Shown: piece after piece, positions 8,023 to 15,976 of the stretch
Layout: each line of letters starts with the position of its first letter
Position numbering within the stretch: position 1 is the stretch's first letter
Notes under the pieces: generated by a model
Told to the model about the DNA's origin: nothing
Database searches by the model: none
The model's input: the letters and a program-made list of their open reading frames with translations, nothing else
Made by a program: the position numbers and the translations under genes
Source of the DNA: Candidatus Dactylopiibacterium sp.
GTDB taxonomy: Bacteria; Pseudomonadota; Gammaproteobacteria; Burkholderiales; Rhodocyclaceae
Assembly: GCA_031119555.1 (NCBI GenBank)
Contig: JAVHXQ010000011.1
Span: 1 to 64,000, forward strand
Direction of reading: 5' to 3'
Length of the DNA stretch: 64,000 nucleotides

Positions 8023-9159
8023 TCAGTCGCCGGCGCTGTCGCGACGCACTTCACTGCTCGCGCCGCGCGCGGGCAGGCGCAGCAGCAGGCGCACGGGTTC
8101 GAGCAGCGCGATGCCCGCGAGCACTCCGATGAGCCGCTCGATGCCGGTGGCCAGATGCAGGCTTTCGTAGGTGTCGGGCACCATCACGGTCAGGAAGCCG
8201 AGCACGAACTGGGTGCCCACGTAGTCGATGCCATGCTTGCCGTTCTCGATGTGGCGCCCCAGCGTGACGGCCACCGCCACCGAGGCCAGCAGGAACACCA
8301 CCGAGTGCTGCCCCACCAGCAGCGCGGCCCCGGCGAGCAGCGCGCCCAGCGTGCACCCCACGAAGCGGTGAACGAGCTTGGTGCGCGTGCGGTTGTGGGC
8401 AAGCCCCGCGAGCGGAATCGCCATCACCACCATGATCGTGGTGCTCGCCTGCGTCAGGGCCGACAGACCCGTGGCAGCCCACAGCCACGGGATCAGCGCG
8501 ATCGCCACCGCGCCCTGCAGCGCATGCACGAACGCCTGCCCGTGCCATGGGATGAGCCGGTCGACCCACCACTCGTAATCCATGCTGAAGCCGCGTTGCC
8601 CAAGCAGCAGGCGCCGCGCCGTGAGCGTGCTGACCGCGCTCACGATCACGCTCGCGGTCGTGCCGGCGGCGACCTCCACGAAGCGCGTCCACGCAAAAAC
8701 CGCCAGCGGCTCTTCCGGATGCGCCAGGCCGTCGATGACCACCATCGAAAAGGTCAGGCCCAGAAACAGCCAGGCGTAGCCGCGCGGGCTGATCATCATG
8801 AAATACAGGCTCACGCCACATACCGCGAGCAGCGCGAGGCTGGCGTGCAGCGGAGTCTGCAGCCACTGCGCGGCGAACGCCCAGGCCAGCGCCGAGCCCG
8901 CCGCCGTGCCGAGCACCCGCAGGCCTCCGCGCTTGAAGCTGCGCCACACGTCCGAGCGCATCACCATGTAGCCGCTGAAGGCGGCCCAGCCCACGTGGCG
9001 CACTTCCAGCAGGTGCGCGAAGGCGATCGCCAGCAGCACCGAGCACACGCACTCGATCTCGTCGATCAGACGCGGGCCCTGCACCGGCCAGGTGCGCAGG
9101 TCTCCCGCCACGCGCCGGGCGAGGGAGGGCAAATCGCCGAAGAATGAAGGTGCGGACAT
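8023..9159 (-). CDS. FUSC-family inner-membrane protein
   Basis: A 378-residue integral membrane protein with two hydrophobic halves. After a short cytoplasmic start come segments around SVLLAIAFAHLL, AAGSALAWAFAA, LLAVCGVSLYFMM and FLGLTFSMVVI. The second half begins with VAIALIPWLWAATG and has the LVHRFVGCTLGALLAG-type segment characteristic of the FUSC (fusaric-acid-resistance-like) family, often linked to efflux of aromatic acids. It lacks the long soluble domain of full-size FUSC transporters. The adjacent DUF3750 gene lies upstream on the same strand, 55 bases away, so the two may be co-transcribed. Substrate unknown. Confidence 0.75.
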   Translation of the reverse strand: MSAPSFFGDLPSLARRVAGDLRTWPVQGPRLIDEIECVCSVLLAIAFAHLLEVRHVGWAAFSGYMVMRSDVWRSFKRGGLRVLGTAAGSALAWAFAAQWLQTPLHASLALLAVCGVSLYFMMISPRGYAWLFLGLTFSMVVIDGLAHPEEPLAVFAWTRFVEVAAGTTASVIVSAVSTLTARRLLLGQRGFSMDYEWWVDRLIPWHGQAFVHALQGAVAIALIPWLWAATGLSALTQASTTIMVVMAIPLAGLAHNRTRTKLVHRFVGCTLGALLAGAALLVGQHSVVFLLASVAVAVTLGRHIENGKHGIDYVGTQFVLGFLTVMVPDTYESLHLATGIERLIGVLAGIALLEPVRLLLRLPARGASSEVRRDSAGD

Positions 9160-9214
9160 GGTGGAGGAGGCCCCCGCCCGCCCCGTGCAAGGCCGGGGTG
9201 GACGGGGCGCGCGG

Positions 9215-9997
9215 TCAGGGGGTGTCGGGTTCGGGCGCGGGGCTGTCGCTCATGCCGATGCGCCCGATGAAGGGCAGGCGCAGCGCCGGCCGGTTCAGGT
9301 CGATGCCGAAATCCAGACCCAGGATGTTGAACTCCAGCCCTTCCTCCAGCCCGATGTTGATGCCCAGCAAGCCCAGCAGCGAAGCCTGCACGCCAGTGCC
9401 CGAACTCGACAGCCCGACGGGCTGCGTGAGCGGGCGGTAATCCTTGCCCACCGCGTTGGCGGGCAGGTCCAGCCGCAGGGCGGGCACCTCGCGACCGATG
9501 TGGGCCAGGAAGGTATTGCTGTTCGGCCCCGGCCAGGCGCGGTACTCATGCGGGAAGGGGTAGCTCGCGATGGCCGCTTCGATCTGCGGGATCATCGCCG
9601 CCGCTGCGGCCCCCCGGTGCGTCGCGAGCAGGCGCGGCTGCGCCCCGAACCACAACCCGTCCGGCAGCGCGTAATTGCGCTGCACGACGTCCGGGCTGCG
9701 CCAGCCCACCACGTCGTACCGCGTGTACGCGGTCTCGCCGGCGCGCTTGTAGATGAGCCAGGGGTGCGTCGCCACGATGCCGCGCCAGCCATAGGTGGGC
9801 GCCGCATACACCTGCACGATCGCCTGTGCGCCGAAGCGCTCCGGATCGGGCGCGATGCCCGCCGAATGACGCGGCGCGCTCGCCCAGCCCCGGCCGGGCG
9901 GGGCTTCGCCATCGAGTGCCGCGCGCGCGAGGCTCAGGCCCAGGCCAGAGCCGAGGATGACGAGCAGGGTCAGGCCAAGACGGCGGAGGATTCGCAT
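9215..9997 (-). CDS. DUF3750-family protein with one N-terminal membrane segment
   Basis: A 260-residue protein starting with a hydrophobic stretch (LGLTLLVILGSGLGLSLA), a membrane anchor or uncleaved signal. The body has the DUF3750 pattern: IVQVYAAPTYGWRG, a histidine-containing THPWLIYK, YTRYDVVGW and, later, the GPNSNTFLAHIGR stretch, which looks enzyme-like and probably faces the periplasm. Function is not known. ATG 9997 was chosen because GGAAG lies five bases before it and the anchor follows at once; longer starts give only low-complexity Arg/Pro sequence. Confidence 0.75.
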   Translation of the reverse strand: MRILRRLGLTLLVILGSGLGLSLARAALDGEAPPGRGWASAPRHSAGIAPDPERFGAQAIVQVYAAPTYGWRGIVATHPWLIYKRAGETAYTRYDVVGWRSPDVVQRNYALPDGLWFGAQPRLLATHRGAAAAAMIPQIEAAIASYPFPHEYRAWPGPNSNTFLAHIGREVPALRLDLPANAVGKDYRPLTQPVGLSSSGTGVQASLLGLLGINIGLEEGLEFNILGLDFGIDLNRPALRLPFIGRIGMSDSPAPEPDTP

Positions 9998-10835
9998 AGG
10001 ACTTCCGGCGGACGGGCTGCCGCGCATGAAATGAAGGGGAGACGTTCGAGAGGGGATGGTATGTCGTGACGGCGCTCGCGCGCCAGCCGCGCGCGGCCGC
10101 GATGACGGATATCTGCCCCCCGGCATGTGCGCCCGCGCCGGGCGTGTCGTCGTTCGGGAAGCATGCCGCGCGGCGCCGGCCCGGTAGGCAGGGCGGGTCT
10201 CTGGCGGTCTCCGCTGCGACCGGGGCGGCCAGATCAGGGCGTGCCAACGGAGCGCACAGCCGTGCCAATGCGCCAGCGTCCCCGCAGCGTGTCGGCACAC
10301 AGCTTGACGGTCTGGTGAGGCGCCGTCGTTCGCGTGATTCAACGCTCAACCGCGCCGCGACACGACCCGCTGTTTGTCGGGCGCGGATGTTTCCGGCGCC
10401 GGGGCAGCCTGCGAGAGAACGCCTCCGGATTCACCGGGAACAGGCCACGTCATTTCTTCGCGCGCCCCGCGCTCTGTCTGGCAACAAACGGAAATATCCG
10501 TGCAGGCGGAGGATTCATCACGACCTGCCCGGATGCCGGGGTGATTCGCGGCGGCAGCGCGTGAATCACGCGTCCGAGATCGCGCGGAGGGGCTCTCGAT
10601 GACTCAAACAAGTCAGATCCCCACTCAAACAAGTCTTCGCATCTCTCCCTATTCACGCCTGCCGCCGTGCCCGACAGCATCGTGTCGAGGCACTTCAGGG
10701 CAGATCACGAATCTGCTCGCGCAAGGGGCCGAAGCGGGGCCATGGACATCCGGATATGGCGTGAGGAAGGCGGGCTCAGCCTCCGTGATTTCCCGGGGCC
10801 GGGTGTCTTGTCAATCAATACAGAGGGTTCTTCCA
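9998..10835. other. Long intergenic region
   Basis: No gene can be supported in these 838 bases. Open frames are Arg/Ala/Pro-rich and have no plausible ribosome site. Two small features stand out: a near-perfect palindrome CGCGTGAATCACGCG at 10558-10572, with a related GCGTGATTCA near 10331, and a 13-base direct repeat at 10602-10635. The promoter of the lipoprotein gene at 10836 must lie here but no clear -35/-10 pair is seen. Confidence 0.5.
10602..10635. repeat. 13-base direct repeat, 21-base period
   Basis: ACTCAAACAAGTC occurs at 10602-10614 and again at 10623-10635. The 21-base period equals two turns of the helix, so a protein could bind both copies on one face. Each copy is partly palindromic (GACT/AGTC ends in the first). 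It lies 200 bases before the poly-glycine lipoprotein gene. Confidence 0.5.
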
Positions 10836-11993
10836 ATGAAGACTAGAGATATCAGCCGCTGCGTGGCAGCCGTTGTCGTGATCGTCATGCTGGCCGCTTG
10901 CGGGGGGGGAGGCGGGGGCGGTGGTGATTCGGGAGGTGCCGGAGCCGTTGGTGGCGGCGAGGTTGATTCGGGCGGCGGCGGCGGCGGAGGGGGTGGTGGT
11001 GGTGGCGGTGGGGGTGATGATTCGGGTGGTGGAGGTAGTGGCGGGAGTGGTGGCGGTGGGGGTAGTGAAGGCGGCGGGGGTGGCAGTGGCGGTGGCGGTG
11101 AGGGGGGTGCCAAGCCCGGCGTGCCGGCCGTGGTGAGGGGTCAGTACCGGTTGCTGCCGGCGGCGACCGACTTCGGCGGTGCGCTGGCCGCCATGAATGC
11201 CCAGGGCGCTCAGGGCTACGCCTTCTTCGCATCGCTGTTCCCGGCCGCCAATCCCATGACGGTCGGCGACTTCTATATCTCCGACACGGCGCATGCCGGG
11301 TCGCGGCTGGAATACGCCACCGAGCCCGACGTGGCGTCGGCCGATGCGGCCCTGGCGCAGATGAACGCCCGCGGTGCCCAGGGCTATGCCTACAAGGGGA
11401 GCACGACGTATGGCACCAACCTGTCGATGGAGCAGCGGTCTCTCTACGTGAAGGACACCTCGCGCAGCGCCACCTACTCTTATGAGCGGCAACCCTTGTC
11501 CAGCGCCACCACACGCACCGACTACGAGGCGCAGCTCAACGCGCAGGGCGCGCGCGGGTATCGCATCGTCGGCCCGCTGATGGTGGGGAACGACGAGTTC
11601 AACCTCTACGTCAAGGACAACTCCGGCGCCACCTACAGCTACAGCCTGCACGACTGGATCGGCAACTTCGGCGTCGCCGACGGCGCCGCCTTGCTGCAGC
11701 AACTCACCGGGATGGGCGCGCAAGGCTACATGTACCAGGCCGGCATGGCGCTGCCTGGCGGCGCCGTGGTGCAGTTCGAGAAAAGCTCCGCGCAGAACGG
11801 CGCCATCGAATACACGGTGGATGAAAGCCAGCCCGATTCGCTCGACCAGGTGCTCACCCGCTTGAACGCGCGCGCGGCACAGGGCTTCTTCCTGCTTGGC
11901 GACGTGATGGCCAACGACGGCAAGACCTGGACCGTCTCCATCAAGAACGCGGTGGCAATGCGCCACCCGGCGGCGGGCATCAGCTTTCCCTGA
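10836..11993 (+). CDS. Lipoprotein with poly-glycine linker and five repeats
   Basis: A 385-residue lipoprotein of unknown function. A hydrophobic signal ends in the lipobox LAAC (Cys22), so it should be lipidated and anchored, probably in the outer membrane. Residues 23 to about 92 are almost pure Gly with scattered Ser, Asp and Glu, a long flexible linker. Then come five diverged repeats of about 55 residues, each built on an L-x-x-x-N-x-x-G-A-Q-G-Y core: ALAAMNAQGAQGYAF, ALAQMNARGAQGYAY, YEAQLNAQGARGYRI, LLQQLTGMGAQGYMY and VLTRLNARAAQGFFL. Each core is followed by beta-rich sequence such as NLYVKDNSGATYSYS. The pattern resembles small GAxGY/GAEGW domains (DUF4177-like), but no named family is certain. 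ATG 10836 was chosen because the signal peptide starts there. Confidence 0.75.
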   Translation: MKTRDISRCVAAVVVIVMLAACGGGGGGGGDSGGAGAVGGGEVDSGGGGGGGGGGGGGGGDDSGGGGSGGSGGGGGSEGGGGGSGGGGEGGAKPGVPAVVRGQYRLLPAATDFGGALAAMNAQGAQGYAFFASLFPAANPMTVGDFYISDTAHAGSRLEYATEPDVASADAALAQMNARGAQGYAYKGSTTYGTNLSMEQRSLYVKDTSRSATYSYERQPLSSATTRTDYEAQLNAQGARGYRIVGPLMVGNDEFNLYVKDNSGATYSYSLHDWIGNFGVADGAALLQQLTGMGAQGYMYQAGMALPGGAVVQFEKSSAQNGAIEYTVDESQPDSLDQVLTRLNARAAQGFFLLGDVMANDGKTWTVSIKNAVAMRHPAAGISFP

Positions 11994-12257
11994 GTTCCGT
12001 GGTCGCAGCGACCGGCAAGCTCACGGTTGCCGACGGGTACGCAGGCCAGGCGCGGGATGTGGAGGTTTCGCGCCTGGCCAACGGGCAGCAGTTGCTGGAT
12101 AGCCAGGCGCAGAACCTCAATGCAGGGCATGGCGGCGTTCTCGTCGCCGGCAGCCGCTCAGACCACCTTGTCGTGCCGGCTGCGCGCGCGTGTGTGGCGT
12201 GTGTGGAAGCCCGCCTGACGGGGCCGGAAGCCTGCTGCGGGTTGTCGTGCTGGGGTT

Positions 12258-13118
12258 TCAGGCCCGGCGTGCGGGCAGCACGGTGACGGCCAGCCCTGCG
12301 AAGACCAGTGCACAGGCGAGCCAGCCGGTGGTGCTCAGGCGCTCGCCGAGCAGAAGCCAGCCCGCGAGCAGCCCCGACACCGGCACCGCGAGGGCAAACG
12401 GCGTGACGATGCTGGTGGCATGGCGGCGCAGGAGGAAACTCCAGATGCCGAAGCCGACGGTGGTGGCGAGGAAGGCGATGTACAGCAGCGCGCCGATGCC
12501 GCGCAGGTTCAGGTGGGTCAGCGCGAAGCGGATCGCCTCCGGCCCTTCGAACAGGTAAGAAAGCCCCAGCAGCGGCAGCGGTGGAATCAGGCTGACCCAG
12601 CAGATCAGGCGCAGCATGTCGGTGGCGCCGGAGCGCTTGGTGGCGATGTTGGCACAGGCCCACATCAGGGCCGCGAAGACCACCAGCGCGAAGGCCAGCA
12701 GGCTGTCACCCAGGGGGCGTTGCAGGCCGATCAGCACCAGCCCGCAGGCGGCCAGCGCCAGCCCGCCCGATGCGCGCAGGCCGGGGCGCTCGCCGAGTGT
12801 GGCGGCGGCGATCAGGATGGTGAAGAACACCTGGCTCTGCAGGACCAGGGACGACAGCCCGGCCGGCATTCCCAGGTGCATGCCGACGAACAGCACGCCG
12901 AACTTCAGCACGCCGAGCAGCAGGCCGATCTGGGCAATCCGCCAGAATGGCGCCGGCATCGGGCCGCGCAGGAAGAGCAGCGGCAAGGCCGCGAGGGCGA
13001 AGCGCAAGGCGCAGAACAGCAGCGGCGGAAAGTCTTCCAGCCCCACCTTGATCACCACGAAATTGACGCCCCAGATCAGGGTGACGAGCAAGGCGAGCAG
13101 AACGTGGCGGACGGGCAT
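12258..13118 (-). CDS. eamA: EamA-type DMT transporter, probable cysteine/O-acetylserine exporter
   Basis: A 286-residue protein of about ten membrane helices in two EamA repeats. Many stretches match E. coli EamA (YdeD): LLVTLIWGVNFVVIKVGL, GMPAGLSSLVLQ, FFTILIAAATLGERP and ALLYIAFLATTVGFGIWSFLL. EamA proteins export small metabolites, for E. coli EamA cysteine and O-acetylserine. GGAG lies upstream of the chosen ATG. It stands alone, opposite to the lipoprotein genes on both sides, with gaps of 264 and 410 bases. The exact substrate is inferred from similarity only. Confidence 0.82.
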   Translation of the reverse strand: MPVRHVLLALLVTLIWGVNFVVIKVGLEDFPPLLFCALRFALAALPLLFLRGPMPAPFWRIAQIGLLLGVLKFGVLFVGMHLGMPAGLSSLVLQSQVFFTILIAAATLGERPGLRASGGLALAACGLVLIGLQRPLGDSLLAFALVVFAALMWACANIATKRSGATDMLRLICWVSLIPPLPLLGLSYLFEGPEAIRFALTHLNLRGIGALLYIAFLATTVGFGIWSFLLRRHATSIVTPFALAVPVSGLLAGWLLLGERLSTTGWLACALVFAGLAVTVLPARRA

Positions 13119-13528
13119 GACGGGCTCCGGGGGGTAATGCCCTCAGCCTACCAGCCGGGCACCGGGCCGTCAGGACACAGTTTGCCGCCGGCAGGGGCGC
13201 TTCTGTATCTGGCGTGTCGGTGCGCAGGCATGCCGGGTAGATATTCGCCGTGGCAGATAGCGCGTGATGCGGGCTCAAGATTGGAAACCGGCAGCCGATA
13301 GATGGTTGTTGACTCGGGCTGCTGTGTTTGACCGCAGGCTCGCCAACAGGCGCGCGACCCCTGGCTCCGGCAGCGGAGGGCGCCTCGACACAATGTTTCC
13401 GCCTGCCTTGTTTGCTTGCGTTCCGGATGAGATGACGTGCGGCGATTGATTGCAGATCATGCGCCGTCAGCGGAATCTCCCGGTCGCGATGCGACAAGCA
13501 TTCTCCCCATCATTATTCGGATCCAGAG
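13119..13528. other. Intergenic region between eamA and the NHL lipoprotein
   Basis: These 410 bases separate divergent genes and should hold both promoters. TTGACT and TTTGACC stretches near 13307-13332 resemble -35 elements but have no well-spaced -10. AT content is visibly higher than in the flanking core genes. No gene is supported. Confidence 0.4.
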
Positions 13529-14932
13529 ATGCCTACATCGCCCGTTTCTGTCTGCTCGACTGTTTTTCCGCGCCGCCCGCTGCGGTATCCGGCGGTCATC
13601 GTCACCGGCCTGCTGGCGCTGAGCCTGGCTGCCTGCGGTGGGGGCGATTCGTCGGAGGATGCATCTGCTTTCGCCGTGGGCGGGACGCTATCGGGCCTGC
13701 GCGCCGGCGCTCAGATCACGCTGCGCAACAATGGCACCGATGAACTCACGCTCAATAAGGATGGCACCTTCAGCTTCACGAGCCGGATAAGCCGGAATGG
13801 TCCGTATGCCGTCACCGTTGCGGCTCAGCCGAGCGGGCAGACGTGTGCCGTGACCCAGGGTTCGAGCACCAGCGCTGGCATAACGGCGGATGTCACGACC
13901 GTGAGCGTCGTCTGCTCGGCAATCACCCAGGCCATCGGTGGCACGGTGACCGGCCTGGGGGCGGGCAAGCAGCTCACCCTGCTGAACAATGGGCGCGATG
14001 CGCTCGCCATCAGCGCCGATGGCAATTTCACTTTTGTCACGCCTGTTCCACATGGCGGCAGCTACGAGGTCACGGTGGGGACGCAACCGGAGAACCAGAC
14101 GTGCTCCGTCAGCGGCGCGGCGAGCGGCAGCGTGGGCACCACCGGCATCGTCGTGACCTGCCTGGCAAACACCACCCGGCTCGCCTCCGCGACGCAGTTT
14201 GATTTTCCCGCCGGGGTTGCCGTCGACTCGGGCGGAACGCTCTATGTGGCCAGCTATCGGGACGAGAACCTGTTCGTCATCAGCCCGGGGGCGACGAGAG
14301 CCACGCCTGCGCCGTCTAGCCTGAACCTGAGTGCTCCGCTGGGGGTTGCCGTGGCCCCCAACGGGGATGTGATCATTCTTGATAATGCTGGCGACAGGGT
14401 TCTGAAATGGGTGCCCAACGCCTCAACGGCGACGCGCCTGGTCACGGGCACGACCTTCGATGCGCCGGGGGGCGTGGCGGTGGACGCCCAGGGCAATGTC
14501 TATGTTGCCGACATGGTGCAGAACGCGGTGTACAAGATCACCCCGGGGGCCACGACGGCAACCCCGATTGCGACAGGCACGGTGTTCAACCGGCCAGGTC
14601 TGCTTGCTGTCGATACGGCCGGGAACGTTTATGTGGCCGAACGCAATACCAGCAACAACCGCCTCTTCATGATCGCACCAGGTGCTTCTACTGCCACGCC
14701 CGTCGCGACGGGCATGTCATTTGGCTATCCGGGTGGTGTCGCGGTCGATTCGAGAGGCAATCTGTTCGTGACGGACGCGGGCAGTCTCTACAAGATCGCT
14801 CCTGGCGCGGCCACGGGGGTCAAGATCATGAACGCGATCCAGTCGCCACGTAGCCTGGCGGTGGATGCCAGCGATAACCTGTACGTGGCGGATGATATCC
14901 AGGGCTATATCTACAAGCTCGATCGTCCCTGA
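13529..14932 (+). CDS. Lipoprotein with two Ig-like repeats and an NHL-type propeller
   Basis: A 467-residue lipoprotein: signal peptide ending LSLAAC (Cys36), then two similar domains of about 75-80 residues. The first holds VGGTLSGLRAGAQITLRNNG and the second IGGTVTGLGAGKQLTLLNNG. Both carry an F-x-F core and a CAV or CSV pair consistent with a disulfide-bearing beta domain. From about 215 on are six NHL-type blades: PAGVAVDSGGTLYVAS, PLGVAVAPNGDVIILD, PGGVAVDAQGNVYVAD, PGLLAVDTAGNVYVAE, PGGVAVDSRGNLFVTD and PRSLAVDASDNLYVAD. Six blades suggest a closed propeller that binds a ligand or sugar. Likely surface or periplasmic. Function not known. A strong hairpin follows the stop. Confidence 0.85.
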   Translation: MPTSPVSVCSTVFPRRPLRYPAVIVTGLLALSLAACGGGDSSEDASAFAVGGTLSGLRAGAQITLRNNGTDELTLNKDGTFSFTSRISRNGPYAVTVAAQPSGQTCAVTQGSSTSAGITADVTTVSVVCSAITQAIGGTVTGLGAGKQLTLLNNGRDALAISADGNFTFVTPVPHGGSYEVTVGTQPENQTCSVSGAASGSVGTTGIVVTCLANTTRLASATQFDFPAGVAVDSGGTLYVASYRDENLFVISPGATRATPAPSSLNLSAPLGVAVAPNGDVIILDNAGDRVLKWVPNASTATRLVTGTTFDAPGGVAVDAQGNVYVADMVQNAVYKITPGATTATPIATGTVFNRPGLLAVDTAGNVYVAERNTSNNRLFMIAPGASTATPVATGMSFGYPGGVAVDSRGNLFVTDAGSLYKIAPGAATGVKIMNAIQSPRSLAVDASDNLYVADDIQGYIYKLDRP

Positions 14933-14963
14933 CCGTTCCTCTGCGTGAGAACCCGACAGGCCA

Positions 14964-14996
14964 GCGCGGCGCCTTCATCGCACGAAGGCGCCGCGC
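14964..14996. terminator. Strong hairpin after the NHL lipoprotein
   Basis: GCGCGGCGCCTTC and GAAGGCGCCGCGC form a perfect 13-base stem around a 7-base loop, 31 bases after the stop. No T run follows, so it may act as an RNA-stabilising structure or weak terminator. From here to 15281 nothing else is recognised. Confidence 0.5.
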
Positions 14997-15281
14997 CGTT
15001 GCGGGGGGAAGGCGCGCTGCGCAGCCGGCGGGGTTTAGCCGTGAGTAAAGTCGTTCCCGCTGGGCAGCATCGCGCGCCGGAACTGTTTTCGCGTTCGCAC
15101 ACAATGCCTGGTCGGTTGTGCGGCGGAGCACAGTGAGGATCGGGGGCGCCGATGCGGGCTTCGTCACGGCAGCCGCAGGCTTCCTTGAGGCTGATATCAG
15201 GCTGCATGTCCGTCAGTCTTCTGATCCGGCAGACTTCTCTCTGTTTCTGCCTGGCACGGCCTCGTGGGGCTGCGGGGGCGG

Positions 15282-15353
15282 TTTTTCATCCGTAAGCCTT
15301 TAAGGCTTTTCTCCGGGATGGGCGGTGCGTTCGGCGGCGTCGGTGAGCGGGAT
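15282..15353 (-). pseudogene. Relic of a tyrosine-integrase 5' end next to ssrA
   Basis: Read on the minus strand away from ssrA, the sequence encodes PLTDAAERTAHPGEKP, then a stop and frame slip, then LTDEK. This matches the start of P4-type phage and island integrases, which typically begin MPLTDAAxRxAKPxEKPYKLTDEKGL. The start codon position is ATC, the PYK segment is lost and similarity stops after about 25 codons. The stretch just upstream (GGGGGTACTTTGGGGG on that strand) also resembles leaders of such genes. I infer the remains of an element once inserted at ssrA. This rests on a short match. Confidence 0.5.
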
Positions 15354-15445
15354 TTCGGGTGCCCTGGCAGAAATCTCGAGGTGCCCCCAAAGTACCCCCG
15401 CTTTGGCGTGGATCTGAATGATTTCCGGTGGGCGTCGGTAGACGC

Positions 15446-15487
15446 AAAAAAGGCCAGGAACCTTGCTGTTGCTCGGTTGGCTGGCCC
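15446..15487 (-). terminator. Intrinsic terminator of ssrA
   Basis: On the minus strand GGCCAG(CC)AACC pairs with GGTT(C)CTGGCC around a 12-base loop and is followed by six T. It lies about 27 bases beyond the mature tmRNA 3' end, where the ssrA terminator is expected. Confidence 0.75.
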
Positions 15488-15513
15488 TTGTTGCACTGCT
15501 CTGGACTGCTTTT

Positions 15514-15877
15514 TGGTGGAGGCGGGGGGAATCGAACCCCCGTCCGCAAGACTTCCACAACTGGCTCTACATACTTAGCCGGTCTATTTGAATTTAACCC
15601 TGAGCTTAGCCGGTCGGCAGGCCGACCCAGGGCGAGTCACCTTGGTTTTAGCTCCGTCCCAAGTAACCCGGAACGGCACGAGTCCCTGTAAATGACGCTG
15701 CTGCGGGTTTTACCCCACCTGACCCAGAGACCAATCAGTGCAGCGGCTTAGGCCTTAAGCGGCCAGAGCGAATTGCTCGTCGTTGGCGAGTATGATTTTC
15801 CAGTGGTTTTACGAGGTGACTGGTCCTCGGTATGCACCATGCTGCTTCTTGACCCACGTCGAAGCCAGGTCGCCCCC
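15514..15877 (-). ncRNA. ssrA: Transfer-messenger RNA (tmRNA)
   Basis: tmRNA rescues stalled ribosomes with SmpB and tags the unfinished protein for proteolysis. The 5' GGGGGCGACCTGGCTTCGAC and the 3' CGAACCCCC...TCCACCA ends are diagnostic and pair as the tRNA-like acceptor stem. The T-loop GTTCGATTC is seen near the 3' end, and the CCA is encoded. The tag frame, at 15755-15787 on the minus strand, reads ANDEQFALAA followed by TAA, a typical betaproteobacterial tag. One-piece form, 364 bases. A TATAAT lies 43 bases before the mature 5' end and an intrinsic terminator follows the gene. The 3' part of ssrA is a common integration site, and an integrase relic is found just beyond it. Confidence 0.97.
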
Positions 15878-15919
15878 AGTTTCGCTCCGGTGCCAACGCG
15901 CACCGGTCACAGCGCTTCG

Positions 15920-15925
15920 ATTATA
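15920..15925 (-). promoter_or_regulatory. -10 element of the ssrA promoter
   Basis: A perfect TATAAT on the minus strand, 43 bases upstream of the mature tmRNA 5' end, fits a precursor trimmed by RNase P. No strong -35 is seen; AGGCAT stands at the right distance. Confidence 0.65.
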
Positions 15926-15976
15926 GCCGGCCACGGCGGAAAATGCCTCGCCGACAGCGCTTTCTTTGCGGAGCCT

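Noticed and set aside
10970-11105. GGT/GGC-rich tract as a non-coding tandem repeat
   Set aside because: It is in frame within the lipoprotein, has no stop, and reads as a glycine linker with acidic and Ser residues.
15428-15691. Short open frame over the tmRNA 3' half
   Set aside because: The sequence is fully explained by the tRNA-like part of ssrA and its terminator on the other strand.
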